This document shows, piece after piece, positions 1 to 8,600 of a stretch of DNA of 64,000 nucleotides. This stretch comes from Peptococcaceae bacterium BRH_c4a. Lineage in GTDB: Bacteria; Bacillota; Desulfotomaculia; Desulfotomaculales; Desulfocucumaceae. The stretch covers positions 107,958-171,957 of the forward strand of contig LADN01000043.1 in the NCBI GenBank assembly GCA_000961585.1, in the 5' to 3' direction. The stretch's first letter is position 1. Each line of letters starts with the position of its first letter. The notes beneath the pieces were generated by a model. The model was not told the origin of the DNA. It did no database searches and saw only the letters and a list, made by a program, of their open reading frames with translations. Position numbers and translations under genes: made by a program.

Positions 1-668
1 CCGCCTATTATCGCCTCTACAGGGCATCTCTTAGAGCACGTCATACAGGCCTGGCACTTATCCGGATCAATATAGTACGAGATTACTTCACGAAATAAAC
101 TGTCTATCTCATCACTGGTGAAAAGTTCGTTATACTCCTCAATATTATCAAGACGTGTCGCCAGCTTCTCCCTTTTCACCAACTTAATGTAGGGGACCAA
201 CTTTGTAACTTCTTCGAGTTTGGACTTTAATTCATTTTTGTCTATTCCTTCGCCTTTGCCAAGAGGTCCTAGCTTCTTCACCTTGTTGCCAAATTCATTC
301 ATAACTTCGGCGAAACGGACTCCTTCACCGGCAGATAACCATTCAATCCTTAACCTTTCGGGGTTCACCCCTATGTGCTCCATTAATTTTTTACATAGAA
401 GCACCATGTTTAATGCATGTTGATTTCCATCGGTAATATAATGGCATTCGTTAAGATGACAACCGCCGATAAACACTCCGTCATTTCCTTTTGAGAAAGC
501 TCGGAGTACAAATGCCAAGTCTACTCTTCCAGTGCACATAACGCGGATAAGCTTTGCTTCAGTTGTATATTGTTGTCTGGAAACTCCAGCCAAGTCAGCA
601 GCGCCGTATGCTCACCAATTACATACAAAGCCTAAGATCCTTGGTTTAAATTTAAGTTCTGTGCTCAT
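1..668 (-). CDS. bamF: BamF, MvhD-type selenoprotein with ferredoxin tail (partial, runs off left edge)
   Basis: Reading the minus strand from ATG at 666-668 (upstream GGAGGTGA) gives MSTELKFKPRILGFVCNW, then TGA at 612-614, then AYGAADLAG and an open frame to the window edge. MvhD/FrhD-family proteins normally have CNWC at this place, and a selenocysteine version CNWU is known, so the TGA most likely encodes selenocysteine. Later family landmarks are visible: RVMCTGRVD, GGCHLNECHY, and near the edge a ferredoxin motif CQACMTCSKRCP. In Geobacter the MvhD-like subunit of the class II benzoyl-CoA reductase complex (BamF) is such a protein and is thought to pass electrons between HdrA-like BamE and other modules. 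It is the last gene of the bamBCD-fdhD-EF order in the window. The 3' end and any bamGHI genes lie outside. A standard gene caller would break this gene at the TGA. Confidence 0.85.
577..614 (-). promoter_or_regulatory. Selenocysteine UGA codon with possible SECIS hairpin
   Basis: The in-frame TGA is at 612-614. Twenty-two bases downstream on the minus strand is a small hairpin, CTGGA-GTT-TCCAG (577-589), with a 5-bp stem and a GU-containing loop. Bacterial SECIS elements lie directly 3' of the UGA within roughly this distance. Position and loop fit, but the stem is short, so the hairpin is tentative while the recoding itself is well supported by the protein family. Confidence 0.55.
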
Positions 669-737
669 TTTTATCTCACCTCCTAAGTTAGTAATCCCGG
701 CTTTGTTCATTTATTTGGGGACATTCATCCTGCAATT

Positions 738-789
738 GGGGACATTCCTGTCTTAAGAGGATGACCCAGCCTTCAGCAGGTGTGTCCCC
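738..789. repeat. GGGGACA...TGTCCCC palindromic repeat, copy 1
   Basis: An intergenic REP-like repeat starts GGGGACATTCCTGTC and ends AGGTGTGTCCCC, so its ends can pair. An extra half-copy beginning GGGGACATTC lies just upstream at 717-726. It fills the bamE-bamF gap. The same sequence recurs at 3912-3962, 4788-4839 and 6029-6080. REPs of this kind are often spread by RAYT/Y1-type transposases; none is in the window. Confidence 0.8.
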
Positions 790-794
790 TTTCC

Positions 795-3700
795 TTAAAC
801 CGCCGCATCAATTTGGCTTAAGAGCTCTTGATCGGTATAGTGCTTCAGTGAAATAGCCCCTGTTGGACACTTTGCGTTACAGAGACCATCTCCTTTACAG
901 AGAACAGGATTAATCCCGGCCTTTTTGCCTTGTCGTGTATCATGAAACTCTATGGCGCCATACGTACAAGCTGAGATACATGCCCCACATGATATGCACT
1001 TACGCTCATTGACCTCGCAAACAGAGCCGGAGGCTACGACTGTCTCATGTGAGAGAAGAGTTAAGGCCCGGCCGGCAGCTCCATAAGCCTGGCTAATCGT
1101 TTCCGATATAAGCTTGGGATAGTGAGCTATCCCACACAGGTAAACGCCATCCGCGCCAAAGTCAACAGGCCTTAATTTGACATGGGCCTCCTGGAAGAAA
1201 CCATCCGGTCCGGTAGTCACCTTGAATAATCCGGCTATTTCCTTGCTTCCTGCAGAGGGAATAACGGCTGCAGCTAAAGCCAGTGAATCAGCATCTATAG
1301 CAAGCTTCTTACCTAAAATAGGATCGGTCACGGTAACCCTTAAGACACGCCGGCCACCCTCCTCAACAGCTTCCACCTGAGGTTTATCATGCGGCTCATA
1401 GCGGATGAACTTTACATCTTTACTTGCCGCTTCCCGGTAATAATCCTCTTTAAACCCATACGTTCTTATATCCCTAAAGAGAATGTATATATCCATCCGG
1501 GGGTTTATCTCTTTTAGTTTCAAGGCGTTCTTTATAGACTCGCTGCAGCATATCCGGCTGCAGTAATTTCTGTCCTCCTGTCTGCAGCCTACGCATTGGA
1601 TCATCACCAAACTCTCGGAGTTAATAAGCCTTTCTTCTCCTTTGGCGATTTGCTCCTCCAACTCAAGGTGGGTCATTACCCTATCATCTTCGCCATAAAG
1701 GTATTCGGTGGGTTTATATACTTCAGCACCTATAGCGATGACGGCGGCTCCATGTTTTATCTCCGTGATCATTCCTTCAGACTTCACCTTGGTTGCGAAA
1801 TTCCCCACATAACCGGTAGCCTCCGTGATGGCAGCAGCAGTATATACATGTATTAAGGGGTTCTGATAAATCTTGCGTACAATGTCACCTAAATATGCTT
1901 GAACATCCAGCCCTTCCAGGGTGTAATGGATTCTTCGCGCTATTCCCCCCAGGTCTGTATCCTTTTCCACCAGGTGAACCTCATGTCCCTGGTTGGCTAT
2001 GGAGAGAGCACTGGTCATGCCGGCCAGGCCTCCTCCGACCACTAACGCCGTCTTGTTGACGGGCAGATCAAATTCCTGCAAGGGCTCCAAATGAAGAGCT
2101 CGGGCTACCGACATCCTGACTATATCCTTTGCCTTCCTGGTGGCGTCTTCCTTTTCTTTAGAGTGTACCCAGGAGCAATGTTCTCTAATATTAGCCATGT
2201 CGTAGAAATATTGATTAATTCCCCCTTCCCGAAGCGTGTCCCGGAATAACGGCTCATGCGTCCTGGGGGTACAGGCGGCGACAACTACTCGATTGACGTT
2301 TTTTTCCCGAATAGTGTCCGATATTTTCTGGGCAGCATCGGTAGAACATATAAAGAGGCTTTCTTCAGCGTGAACAACATTGGGTAAGGTCAAGGCATAT
2401 TCAACTGTGGAAGGCACATTTACCACTCTTCCGATATTAGCTCCGCAATGACACACATAGACAGCCACCCTGGGCTCCTCTTCCGAGGTATCCCTTTCCG
2501 GCGGATATATCCTTTCTTTGGCCAGGTTCCCTCGCCGGTAGGCAAGGAGTTGACCGCATTGGGAACCAGCCCCGCTGGCGGTCACAACCGACTCAGGGAT
2601 ATCTACAGGACCCTGGAAAGCTCCGCTTACAAAAATTCCCGGGCGAGAGGTCTCCATAGGATTGACAGGATTGGTTTTGCAGAATCCGTGAGAATTGAGC
2701 TCGATGCCGAACTTATCTGCCAGGCTCTTCACCTCAGCAGGAGGGTTCAATCCAACGGATAATACCACCATGTCGAATTCTTCTTCCTTTACCCCATCCT
2801 CGGGAGTAGAATATCTTATCGTTACATTCTTGCTTTCCGGGATCTCTCTTCCTATTGATGTGTAGCTTCTTATAAATCGAATCCCGGGAAGTTTCTCTGT
2901 TCTTTGGTAGAATCGCTCGAAATCCTTGCCATAGGAACGAATATCGTTATGGAATATGGTACACTGGGCCTCGGCGTCATGGTCTTTTGTCAAAATCACC
3001 TGTTTCTGGGTATACGTGCAGCATACGGCTGAACAATAGCTGTTGCCGCCCGGGATAACCTGTCTGGAACCGACGCAGTGAATCCAGGCTATTTTATGTG
3101 GATGCTTCTTGTCGGAAGTGCGCAGTATCTCACCTTCGTATGGCCCGGTGGCACATAATAGCCGTTCATAGTCAAGACTGGTTACCACGTTCTCAAACTT
3201 TCCGTAGCCATAGTCGCCCCTCAACTTAGGATCAAATGGCCCAAAGCCCGGGGACAGAACTATCGCCCCTACTTTTACTTCTACCTTCTCCGCCGTTTGA
3301 TTAAAATCTATGGCGTCAGCCTTACAGACTCCCTGGCAAATAGTACATTTCTTTTCTTTAAGGTAAAGGCAGCTTTCATCTATATAAGTGACAAGGGGAA
3401 TTGCTTGAGAAAAATATATATGGATGGCTTTATTCTTCGATATCTCTTGATTAAATTGATCGGGGTACTTGACCGGGCAGTATTCTACACAGACAGTACA
3501 ACCCGTGCATTTGCTCTCTATAACATATCTGGGCTTTTTAATCAGGGTTACCTTGAAGTCTCCCGCTTCCCCTTCCACACTGGCAACTTCAGTATAGGTC
3601 ATGATCTCTATATTGGGATGCCTGTTACATTCAACAAACTTGGGAGATTCAATGCACATGGAGCAGTCATTAGTGGGAAAGGTCTTGTCAAGCTGGGACA

Positions 3701-3878
3701 TGTGGCCGCCAATGGTCGGTGCTTTGTCAACCAGGTAAACTTTAAAACCTGCAGTGGCAAGATCAAGAGCGGCTTGAATACCGCTGATCCCTCCGCCGAC
3801 AACCATAACATCTCCAAAATTACCGCCTGCAAGACTTTTAACCATCTGTCCTTCAATTCTTTCCAGTTTTTTTTCCAT
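795..3878 (-). CDS. bamE: BamE, double HdrA-like flavin/Fe-S subunit of class II benzoyl-CoA reductase
   Basis: At 1027 aa it is longer than a plain HdrA because it carries two flavin domains. The first nucleotide-binding motif is VVGGGISGIQAAL near residue 26, followed by the HdrA signature with CSMCIESPKFVEC and ferredoxin clusters (CTGCTVCVEYCP near 124). A second Rossmann motif, VVGGGLAGMTSAL, lies near 645, and the C-terminus has two more 4Fe-4S motifs (CISCGACISAC, CKGDGLCNAKCP). In the Bam complex BamE is the flavin-containing, HdrA-like module proposed to bifurcate electrons so that the low-potential BamBC centre can be reduced. The neighbours bamD and bamF support this over a methanogen-type heterodisulfide reductase. 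ATG start follows GGAGAG. Confidence 0.88.
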   Translation of the reverse strand: MEKKLERIEGQMVKSLAGGNFGDVMVVGGGISGIQAALDLATAGFKVYLVDKAPTIGGHMSQLDKTFPTNDCSMCIESPKFVECNRHPNIEIMTYTEVASVEGEAGDFKVTLIKKPRYVIESKCTGCTVCVEYCPVKYPDQFNQEISKNKAIHIYFSQAIPLVTYIDESCLYLKEKKCTICQGVCKADAIDFNQTAEKVEVKVGAIVLSPGFGPFDPKLRGDYGYGKFENVVTSLDYERLLCATGPYEGEILRTSDKKHPHKIAWIHCVGSRQVIPGGNSYCSAVCCTYTQKQVILTKDHDAEAQCTIFHNDIRSYGKDFERFYQRTEKLPGIRFIRSYTSIGREIPESKNVTIRYSTPEDGVKEEEFDMVVLSVGLNPPAEVKSLADKFGIELNSHGFCKTNPVNPMETSRPGIFVSGAFQGPVDIPESVVTASGAGSQCGQLLAYRRGNLAKERIYPPERDTSEEEPRVAVYVCHCGANIGRVVNVPSTVEYALTLPNVVHAEESLFICSTDAAQKISDTIREKNVNRVVVAACTPRTHEPLFRDTLREGGINQYFYDMANIREHCSWVHSKEKEDATRKAKDIVRMSVARALHLEPLQEFDLPVNKTALVVGGGLAGMTSALSIANQGHEVHLVEKDTDLGGIARRIHYTLEGLDVQAYLGDIVRKIYQNPLIHVYTAAAITEATGYVGNFATKVKSEGMITEIKHGAAVIAIGAEVYKPTEYLYGEDDRVMTHLELEEQIAKGEERLINSESLVMIQCVGCRQEDRNYCSRICCSESIKNALKLKEINPRMDIYILFRDIRTYGFKEDYYREAASKDVKFIRYEPHDKPQVEAVEEGGRRVLRVTVTDPILGKKLAIDADSLALAAAVIPSAGSKEIAGLFKVTTGPDGFFQEAHVKLRPVDFGADGVYLCGIAHYPKLISETISQAYGAAGRALTLLSHETVVASGSVCEVNERKCISCGACISACTYGAIEFHDTRQGKKAGINPVLCKGDGLCNAKCPTGAISLKHYTDQELLSQIDAAV

Positions 3879-3911
3879 TTCTCTCCGCCCTTATCAGTAA
3901 TTGGGTTTTAT

Positions 3912-3962
3912 GGGGACATTCCTCCAACCTCAAAGACAGACTCCAAATAGAGGTGTGTCCCC
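3912..3962. repeat. GGGGACA...TGTCCCC palindromic repeat, copy 2
   Basis: Fills the gap between fdhD and bamE. The ends GGGGACATTCCT and GAGGTGTGTCCCC match copy 1, while the middle differs, as expected for a degenerate REP-like hairpin. Confidence 0.75.
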
Positions 3963-3966
3963 TTTC

Positions 3967-4758
3967 CTATTTACAGCCAAGTCGCTCCGGGTGGGAATAC
4001 GCCAGCAGCCGGCCTCCGCGCACTTGGCCAACCAGGGCAATGCCCAGATCGCAAGCAAGCGAAACAGCGCTCCCTGTGGGCGAGTGCCGCGAAACAACAA
4101 CAGGGGCCTGCATTTTTGCCGCTTTGAGCAACATCTCCGACGAAATGCGACCGGTGGTCAGCAGCAGCCGATCTCTGGTTGACAGTCCCCTCTCCAGACA
4201 TTCGCCCTGGATCTTGTCCAAGGTGTTATGTCGTCCGATATCCTCAGCCATTACCAGCAGGTCTCCGGTATCGGACAGAGCTGAAGTGTGCACGCCGCCA
4301 CTAATCCGATACAGTTCCATCTGCTCTTGAAGTTTTTTCATCAGTGACAGCACTTCCGCTGGTGCAATAACAAGACCAGAATCAACCTTCTGTCCCTGAG
4401 TTTTGAAAGCTGCGCCGCCACCGCACCCAGAGGTGATTCTCCGCTTAGTTGGCAATTTATACTCGGAGTTTTTGAGCCTCACATCGACCAGCGATTCGTC
4501 CTCACACATCCGCATCATCACCACGTCGCCGATATCTGAGATGATTCCCTCTGCATACAGGAATCCGAGCACAAGGCAATTCAGCTTGGTTGGAGTGCAC
4601 AGGATGGTGACCAGTTCCTGGCCATTTACATAAAGTACGAGCTCCATCTCACTAGGCGTATGAACTGAGGTCCTGACCCATCCCTGGTCCGAAAAGCGAT
4701 GACAGACTATGTCCGCTGTTACACCTTTCATATCCGATACGCCAATCGCTCTTTGCAT
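3967..4758 (-). CDS. fdhD: FdhD-type sulfurtransferase
   Basis: FdhD passes sulfur from a cysteine desulfurase to the Mo/W bis-molybdopterin cofactor and is needed for active formate dehydrogenases. The protein has the expected size (263 aa) and family landmarks: a conserved Cys loop (ITSGCGGG) in the middle, VHTSALSD, and AEDIGRHNTLDKI. I chose ATG at 4758 because AAGGAGCTAAAC precedes it; an upstream in-frame ATG at 4797 lies inside a repeat. It sits between bamD and bamE in the same direction, an unusual place for this gene, so its client may be the tungsten enzyme BamB or a formate dehydrogenase coupled to the HdrA/MvhD module. Confidence 0.9.
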   Translation of the reverse strand: MQRAIGVSDMKGVTADIVCHRFSDQGWVRTSVHTPSEMELVLYVNGQELVTILCTPTKLNCLVLGFLYAEGIISDIGDVVMMRMCEDESLVDVRLKNSEYKLPTKRRITSGCGGGAAFKTQGQKVDSGLVIAPAEVLSLMKKLQEQMELYRISGGVHTSALSDTGDLLVMAEDIGRHNTLDKIQGECLERGLSTRDRLLLTTGRISSEMLLKAAKMQAPVVVSRHSPTGSAVSLACDLGIALVGQVRGGRLLAYSHPERLGCK

Positions 4759-4787
4759 GTTTAGCTCCTTCGTCTCTACTATGGTAT

Positions 4788-4839
4788 GGGGACACACCTG
4801 CTAAAGGCTTAGTCATCCTCTTAAGACAGGAATGTCCCC
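4788..4839. repeat. GGGGACA...TGTCCCC palindromic repeat, copy 3 (inverted)
   Basis: Same repeat as at 738-789 but in the opposite orientation: GGGGACACACCTGC at the left and AAGACAGGAATGTCCCC at the right. Lies between bamD and fdhD. Confidence 0.8.
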
Positions 4840-4845
4840 GTTCCT

Positions 4846-5997
4846 CTAAATAACTTCCTGGATAATCTCCGTGAGGTCTTTAACCTGTATGACGTCATCA
4901 TAATTCAGAACTACCCTGCTATCCTCAAAATTGGTGATGCAATAGGGGCAGGAAGTGACCAGCACCTCAGCCCCAACCCCGATAGCTTGTTCTAATCTGA
5001 GGTTGGAGAATCTTTCAGACTTTGGAGTTTCCATCCAAATCCTGCCTCCTCCCATTCCGCAACAGAGACTATCTTCCCGCACCTCAGCCATCTCAATCAG
5101 TTCCAAACCAGGTACCTTCTTTAAGGCCTCCCGGGGTTCGTCGTATATGCCATTATGACGGCCCAGATAGCATGGGTCATGATACGCAACTTTCTTCCCA
5201 TACTCCTTGGTGAGCTTAAGTCGCCCTTCATTAATAAGCTCAAATAAATATTGTGAGATATGAACCACCTCAAAGTTCACCATGAATTCAGGATACTCGT
5301 TTTTGAAGGTATGGTAGCAATGAGGGGATGAAACAAGTATTTTCTTTACCCCGTTTTCGATAAAAGTTTTGATGTTTTCCCTGGCTAAGCGTTTGAATAA
5401 TGCCTCGTTGCCTGTCTTGCGGATACTTTCCCCGCAGCAATTCTCCTTGGGGCCCAGTATCCCGAAATCTACCCCTGCCTTATTGAGGATATTGGCTGTG
5501 GCAGCAGCTACCTTCTTTAATCTTGGGTCATAGCTTAAGTAGCAGCCGGGGAAATATAAAACTTCCATCCCTTCAGAGAATGTTTTTACAGACAGACCCT
5601 TTGCCCAATCCGCTCTCTTTGTCCGTTCTTCACCGAAGGGGTTGCCATCTCCGGCAAGGCCTGCGCTTGCGGCGCGGACAGGCTTGACAGCGGCGGGAAA
5701 AACTTCATATCCCGTGGCCATCCTGCGCAGAGCTATCATGTTTTCTATCTGCTTTACGTCCCTGGGGCATTTCTGAGGGCACTTTCCGCAGGTAGTACAA
5801 CGCCAGATCTCTTCGTTTTCTATCTCAGTCAAACCGAATGCAGCCTCTCGGATCAGCTTGCGCATACTGAAGGTTCTAACTCTATTCCAGGGACAAACAG
5901 TATCGCATTTTCCGCATTGATAGCAGAACTTGACGGCATCTCCGCCACTCTCTTTTATTTCATCTATTACCTCTTTGAAGGGGGCTACAGTCTCCAC
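4846..5997 (-). CDS. bamD: BamD, HdrD-like Fe-S/CCG-domain electron carrier
   Basis: An N-terminal pair of 4Fe-4S motifs (CYQCGKCDTVCP near residue 26, CTTCGKCPQKCP near 68) is followed by two cysteine-rich CCG modules (FPGCY...ENCCGES and HDPCYLG...LCCGMGGGR). This is the HdrD/GlpC layout. In class II benzoyl-CoA reductase complexes BamD plays this role between BamBC and the flavin module. The start is taken as GTG at 5997, preceded by AAAGGAGGGG; the longer reading begins inside the neighbouring repeat. The gene lies between bamC and fdhD. Protein about 383 aa. Confidence 0.85.
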   Translation of the reverse strand: METVAPFKEVIDEIKESGGDAVKFCYQCGKCDTVCPWNRVRTFSMRKLIREAAFGLTEIENEEIWRCTTCGKCPQKCPRDVKQIENMIALRRMATGYEVFPAAVKPVRAASAGLAGDGNPFGEERTKRADWAKGLSVKTFSEGMEVLYFPGCYLSYDPRLKKVAAATANILNKAGVDFGILGPKENCCGESIRKTGNEALFKRLARENIKTFIENGVKKILVSSPHCYHTFKNEYPEFMVNFEVVHISQYLFELINEGRLKLTKEYGKKVAYHDPCYLGRHNGIYDEPREALKKVPGLELIEMAEVREDSLCCGMGGGRIWMETPKSERFSNLRLEQAIGVGAEVLVTSCPYCITNFEDSRVVLNYDDVIQVKDLTEIIQEVI

Positions 5998-6028
5998 GAT
6001 TCTCAATCCCCTCCTTTCACATTTAGTT

Positions 6029-6080
6029 GGGGACATTCCTGTCCACAAAGGAATACCTAAGCTTCAGCAGGTGTGTCCCC
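6029..6080. repeat. GGGGACA...TGTCCCC palindromic repeat, copy 4
   Basis: Same orientation as copy 1, with ends GGGGACATTCCTGTC and CAGGTGTGTCCCC. It separates bamC from bamD and ends two bases before the bamC stop. Confidence 0.8.
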
Positions 6081-6081
6081 T

Positions 6082-6633
6082 TTACTTGTTCGACATTCGG
6101 GCAACGGTGTCCACTATCTTCTGTAAACCATATTTGCCTACCAATGATTCCAATCCTATCTCCATCTGGCCCAACTTCACTTCTTCTTCGACTTCCTCTT
6201 CCTTTTCTTCGTAAGTAAGGGCGTCAACCCGGCATACCTGAACACACAAGGGCTCTTTCTGCGGCGGATCGTCTTCGCACATATCGCATTTTAGAGGGAG
6301 ACCGGAATCTGGTTCTTTAAATAAATCCCTGGCCGGGCAGACACTGCCGCAAAAGCTGCACTCGCTGTATTCCTTTTCGTTAATCGTATAAACGTGTCTG
6401 CCATCACATTCGGCTTTAGTATAATCAGCGGCGCGTATCGGAACATACTCATCATTCAGCAGATCTATAACCATCCGAATCCGAGACCTGGCCGGATTAA
6501 CGCTGCTATATTTCGGATTAGCGTGAAATGCGGAGCAGGCTATCTCACATGCGCGGCAACCAATGCATTTATCAAGATTAACTTTTATTGTTTTAATTTT
6601 TTTCTTTTCTAACGCACCCTTCACGATCAGCAC
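6082..6633 (-). CDS. bamC: BamC, ferredoxin-like subunit of benzoyl-CoA reductase
   Basis: A 183-aa polyferredoxin. Cysteine groups CIGCRACEIAC (near 22), CSFCGSVCP (near 92), CDMCED and CVQVCRVDAL (near 130) give ligands for about three 4Fe-4S clusters. The tail is very acidic (EEKEEEVEEEV). It lies directly after bamB, 14 bases apart, and matches the small electron-transfer partner of BamB, with which it forms the (BamBC)2 core known from Geobacter. Confidence 0.88.
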   Translation of the reverse strand: MLIVKGALEKKKIKTIKVNLDKCIGCRACEIACSAFHANPKYSSVNPARSRIRMVIDLLNDEYVPIRAADYTKAECDGRHVYTINEKEYSECSFCGSVCPARDLFKEPDSGLPLKCDMCEDDPPQKEPLCVQVCRVDALTYEEKEEEVEEEVKLGQMEIGLESLVGKYGLQKIVDTVARMSNK

Positions 6634-6647
6634 CCCCTTGACTTTAG

Positions 6648-8600
6648 TTATTCGTCTTTTCCAGCCGAAGTCTCTTTGGAGGGAGTGCCTTCGTTGCCTG
6701 TCAAGATACCCCTCTGTACGAAGTCTTCGCTTACGTAATCCAAGCCCAGTTTGTCTAACGTATCTTTGGTAGGAATTCCATCATTGGTCCAGCCTTTGAA
6801 TTCATAATACGCATCAAGAAGCTTTTGCTCCATTTCAGGTTCTCTTATCTTCCAATGGTCATCAGGAGGCTTCTCATCAATTCTTTTTAAGCCTCTTCTT
6901 ATATTAATGGCCCTAATCAGATTCCGGTTCCTGCTGGCTATCTCCCACAGTCCGTCTGCATCAAGATCCATCCCGGTCGCCAGTGAGATGAAATTTGGCA
7001 AATTATAAATGTGATACGGAGGCCTACAACCAAATTGGCCCCTAAATGACGACAAAAAGGCGCAGGTTCCGACGGCATCATCAACATAATGCATGATCTC
7101 ATTCCAATCAGCAATGTTGACAGACGCTTCAACAGGCGGATCCTGACGAGGCTCCCATTCCAAAAACCATTTTTTAAACCTCTCAGGAGCTGCGACCCAA
7201 CCCTCTACAAGCCTTTTTCTCTCTTCTATATCAGGCTCGGGTGTCTGGGGATACGACCCTTCAATCTGGGTGATAGCCATCTTCTCACCGGTGGCATACA
7301 TAATGAAATAAGGGTGATTTACCTTTCCCAGCTTGAGCGGCACCTGCTCAAATTTCTTAGTGGTATTATGATCAAATGCTTCCGCGCCCTTACCAATCTG
7401 ACGGGCTGCCCAATAAACACCATTGGCTAAAGCATCTCCAACCCCTTCGCGCCGAACAATTTTTTCAACAAGATAGAAAAATCTCCCTGCGCCATCGGAC
7501 GGGAATCCCGGCAGGTCATTGTCAGTTAAAATGCCGGCTTCGTAAAGTTCAACAGCGAAGGCCAGGACTTGCGGCGTTGAGAACCCATCCAGTCCGTACT
7601 CCTGAGTAACGCCAAGTATGTCATAATTAAACTTCAGACCTTCAAAGGCCGCCATCGCATAGGTCAGTTTGCTGTAGCATTTCTGAAAATATTTGGGCCG
7701 TCCCGGGAAGGCAATCGCTTGGTGGCAGTCCTTCGGACAGTTATAGCAAGCCGTCCATCGAACCCGCACTCTTTCAGTGATCTCTTTCCACTGCTCTTCA
7801 ACTTCTTTGGTCCAATAATTTTTGTTCCGCACACGGGCATTGCCCCAGGCAAAATTATTGACATGCCAGGAATCGTCATCCTCGCGCAAAAAAACATCCC
7901 CACAATACGGATTATCATAGATTTCCTTATACTGGCGGTTGCATATCTCCCAAAGTTCAGCCGGTCGGGCAACATTGATGTCCTTTGTTCCACGAACAAC
8001 TATCGCCTTTAATTTTTTATCTCCCATGACCGAGCCTACCCCGCGAGAGGCGCTGGAGTTAGCGTGTTCGATGCTGGCCATATAGACCCTGTTTTCACCG
8101 GCCAGGCCGATAGCGGCCACCTGGGCCTTGGGGTCCTTCAACTCCTCCTGAAGGAGCGCTGCAGTTTCGAGAGCGCCTTTCCCCTGCAAATGAGAGGCAT
8201 CGCGTAATTCTACCTTGTCATTGTTTATCCACAAATAAACCAGATTGGGGGACTTGCCGCGAAAGATTATTTTGTCGTAACCGGCATGTTTCAGTTCCGG
8301 TCCAAAAAATCCTCCAAATATTGAATGTGAATAAAGGTTCGTCTGGGGATTAATGGTATTGACAACGGAACGATTGGCGCCGGGAACAGGTGTGGCATGT
8401 AATAGAGCACTGCTGAATATTAGCAGATTATCAGGAGAAAAGGGTTCAACTTCAGGGGGAACCCTATCCCATAGTATCTTCGCAGCAGTACCCTGACCCC
8501 CCAGATGAAGCTCGGTTAATCTGGGGTCGGTTTCTACCCTCTCAATGTTCCCTCGTGATAAATCAATTTCTAAATTATACCCTGTCTCTGCGTACCTCAT
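6648..8600 (-). CDS. bamB: BamB, tungsten active-site subunit of class II benzoyl-CoA reductase
   Basis: A 650-aa member of the aldehyde:ferredoxin oxidoreductase family. BamB reduces benzoyl-CoA to cyclohexa-1,5-diene-1-carbonyl-CoA without ATP. The N-terminus MRYAETGYNLEIDLSRGN, the pterin-binding stretch ASSIEHANSSASRGVGSVMG region, the Fe-S ligands CYNCPKDC near 285, TQIEGSYPQ, and the tail DDGIPTK/NDGIPTKDTLDKLGL agree with characterised BamB proteins as I recall them, and the length fits. The adjacency of bamC, bamD, bamE and bamF separates it from ordinary aldehyde oxidoreductases. First gene of the minus-strand bam operon. Whether the preferred substrate is benzoyl-CoA or a methyl/hydroxy analogue cannot be told from sequence. 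Confidence 0.9.
   Translation of the reverse strand: MRYAETGYNLEIDLSRGNIERVETDPRLTELHLGGQGTAAKILWDRVPPEVEPFSPDNLLIFSSALLHATPVPGANRSVVNTINPQTNLYSHSIFGGFFGPELKHAGYDKIIFRGKSPNLVYLWINNDKVELRDASHLQGKGALETAALLQEELKDPKAQVAAIGLAGENRVYMASIEHANSSASRGVGSVMGDKKLKAIVVRGTKDINVARPAELWEICNRQYKEIYDNPYCGDVFLREDDDSWHVNNFAWGNARVRNKNYWTKEVEEQWKEITERVRVRWTACYNCPKDCHQAIAFPGRPKYFQKCYSKLTYAMAAFEGLKFNYDILGVTQEYGLDGFSTPQVLAFAVELYEAGILTDNDLPGFPSDGAGRFFYLVEKIVRREGVGDALANGVYWAARQIGKGAEAFDHNTTKKFEQVPLKLGKVNHPYFIMYATGEKMAITQIEGSYPQTPEPDIEERKRLVEGWVAAPERFKKWFLEWEPRQDPPVEASVNIADWNEIMHYVDDAVGTCAFLSSFRGQFGCRPPYHIYNLPNFISLATGMDLDADGLWEIASRNRNLIRAINIRRGLKRIDEKPPDDHWKIREPEMEQKLLDAYYEFKGWTNDGIPTKDTLDKLGLDYVSEDFVQRGILTGNEGTPSKETSAGKDE

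Noticed and set aside
795..3878. BamE as a methanogen-type heterodisulfide reductase subunit
   Set aside because: Two flavin domains and the bamB-bamC-bamD-bamF neighbourhood fit the benzoyl-CoA reductase complex better.
3297..3950. 217-aa plus-strand frame opposite bamE
   Set aside because: It is antisense to conserved Fe-S and flavin motifs of BamE and lacks a ribosome site.
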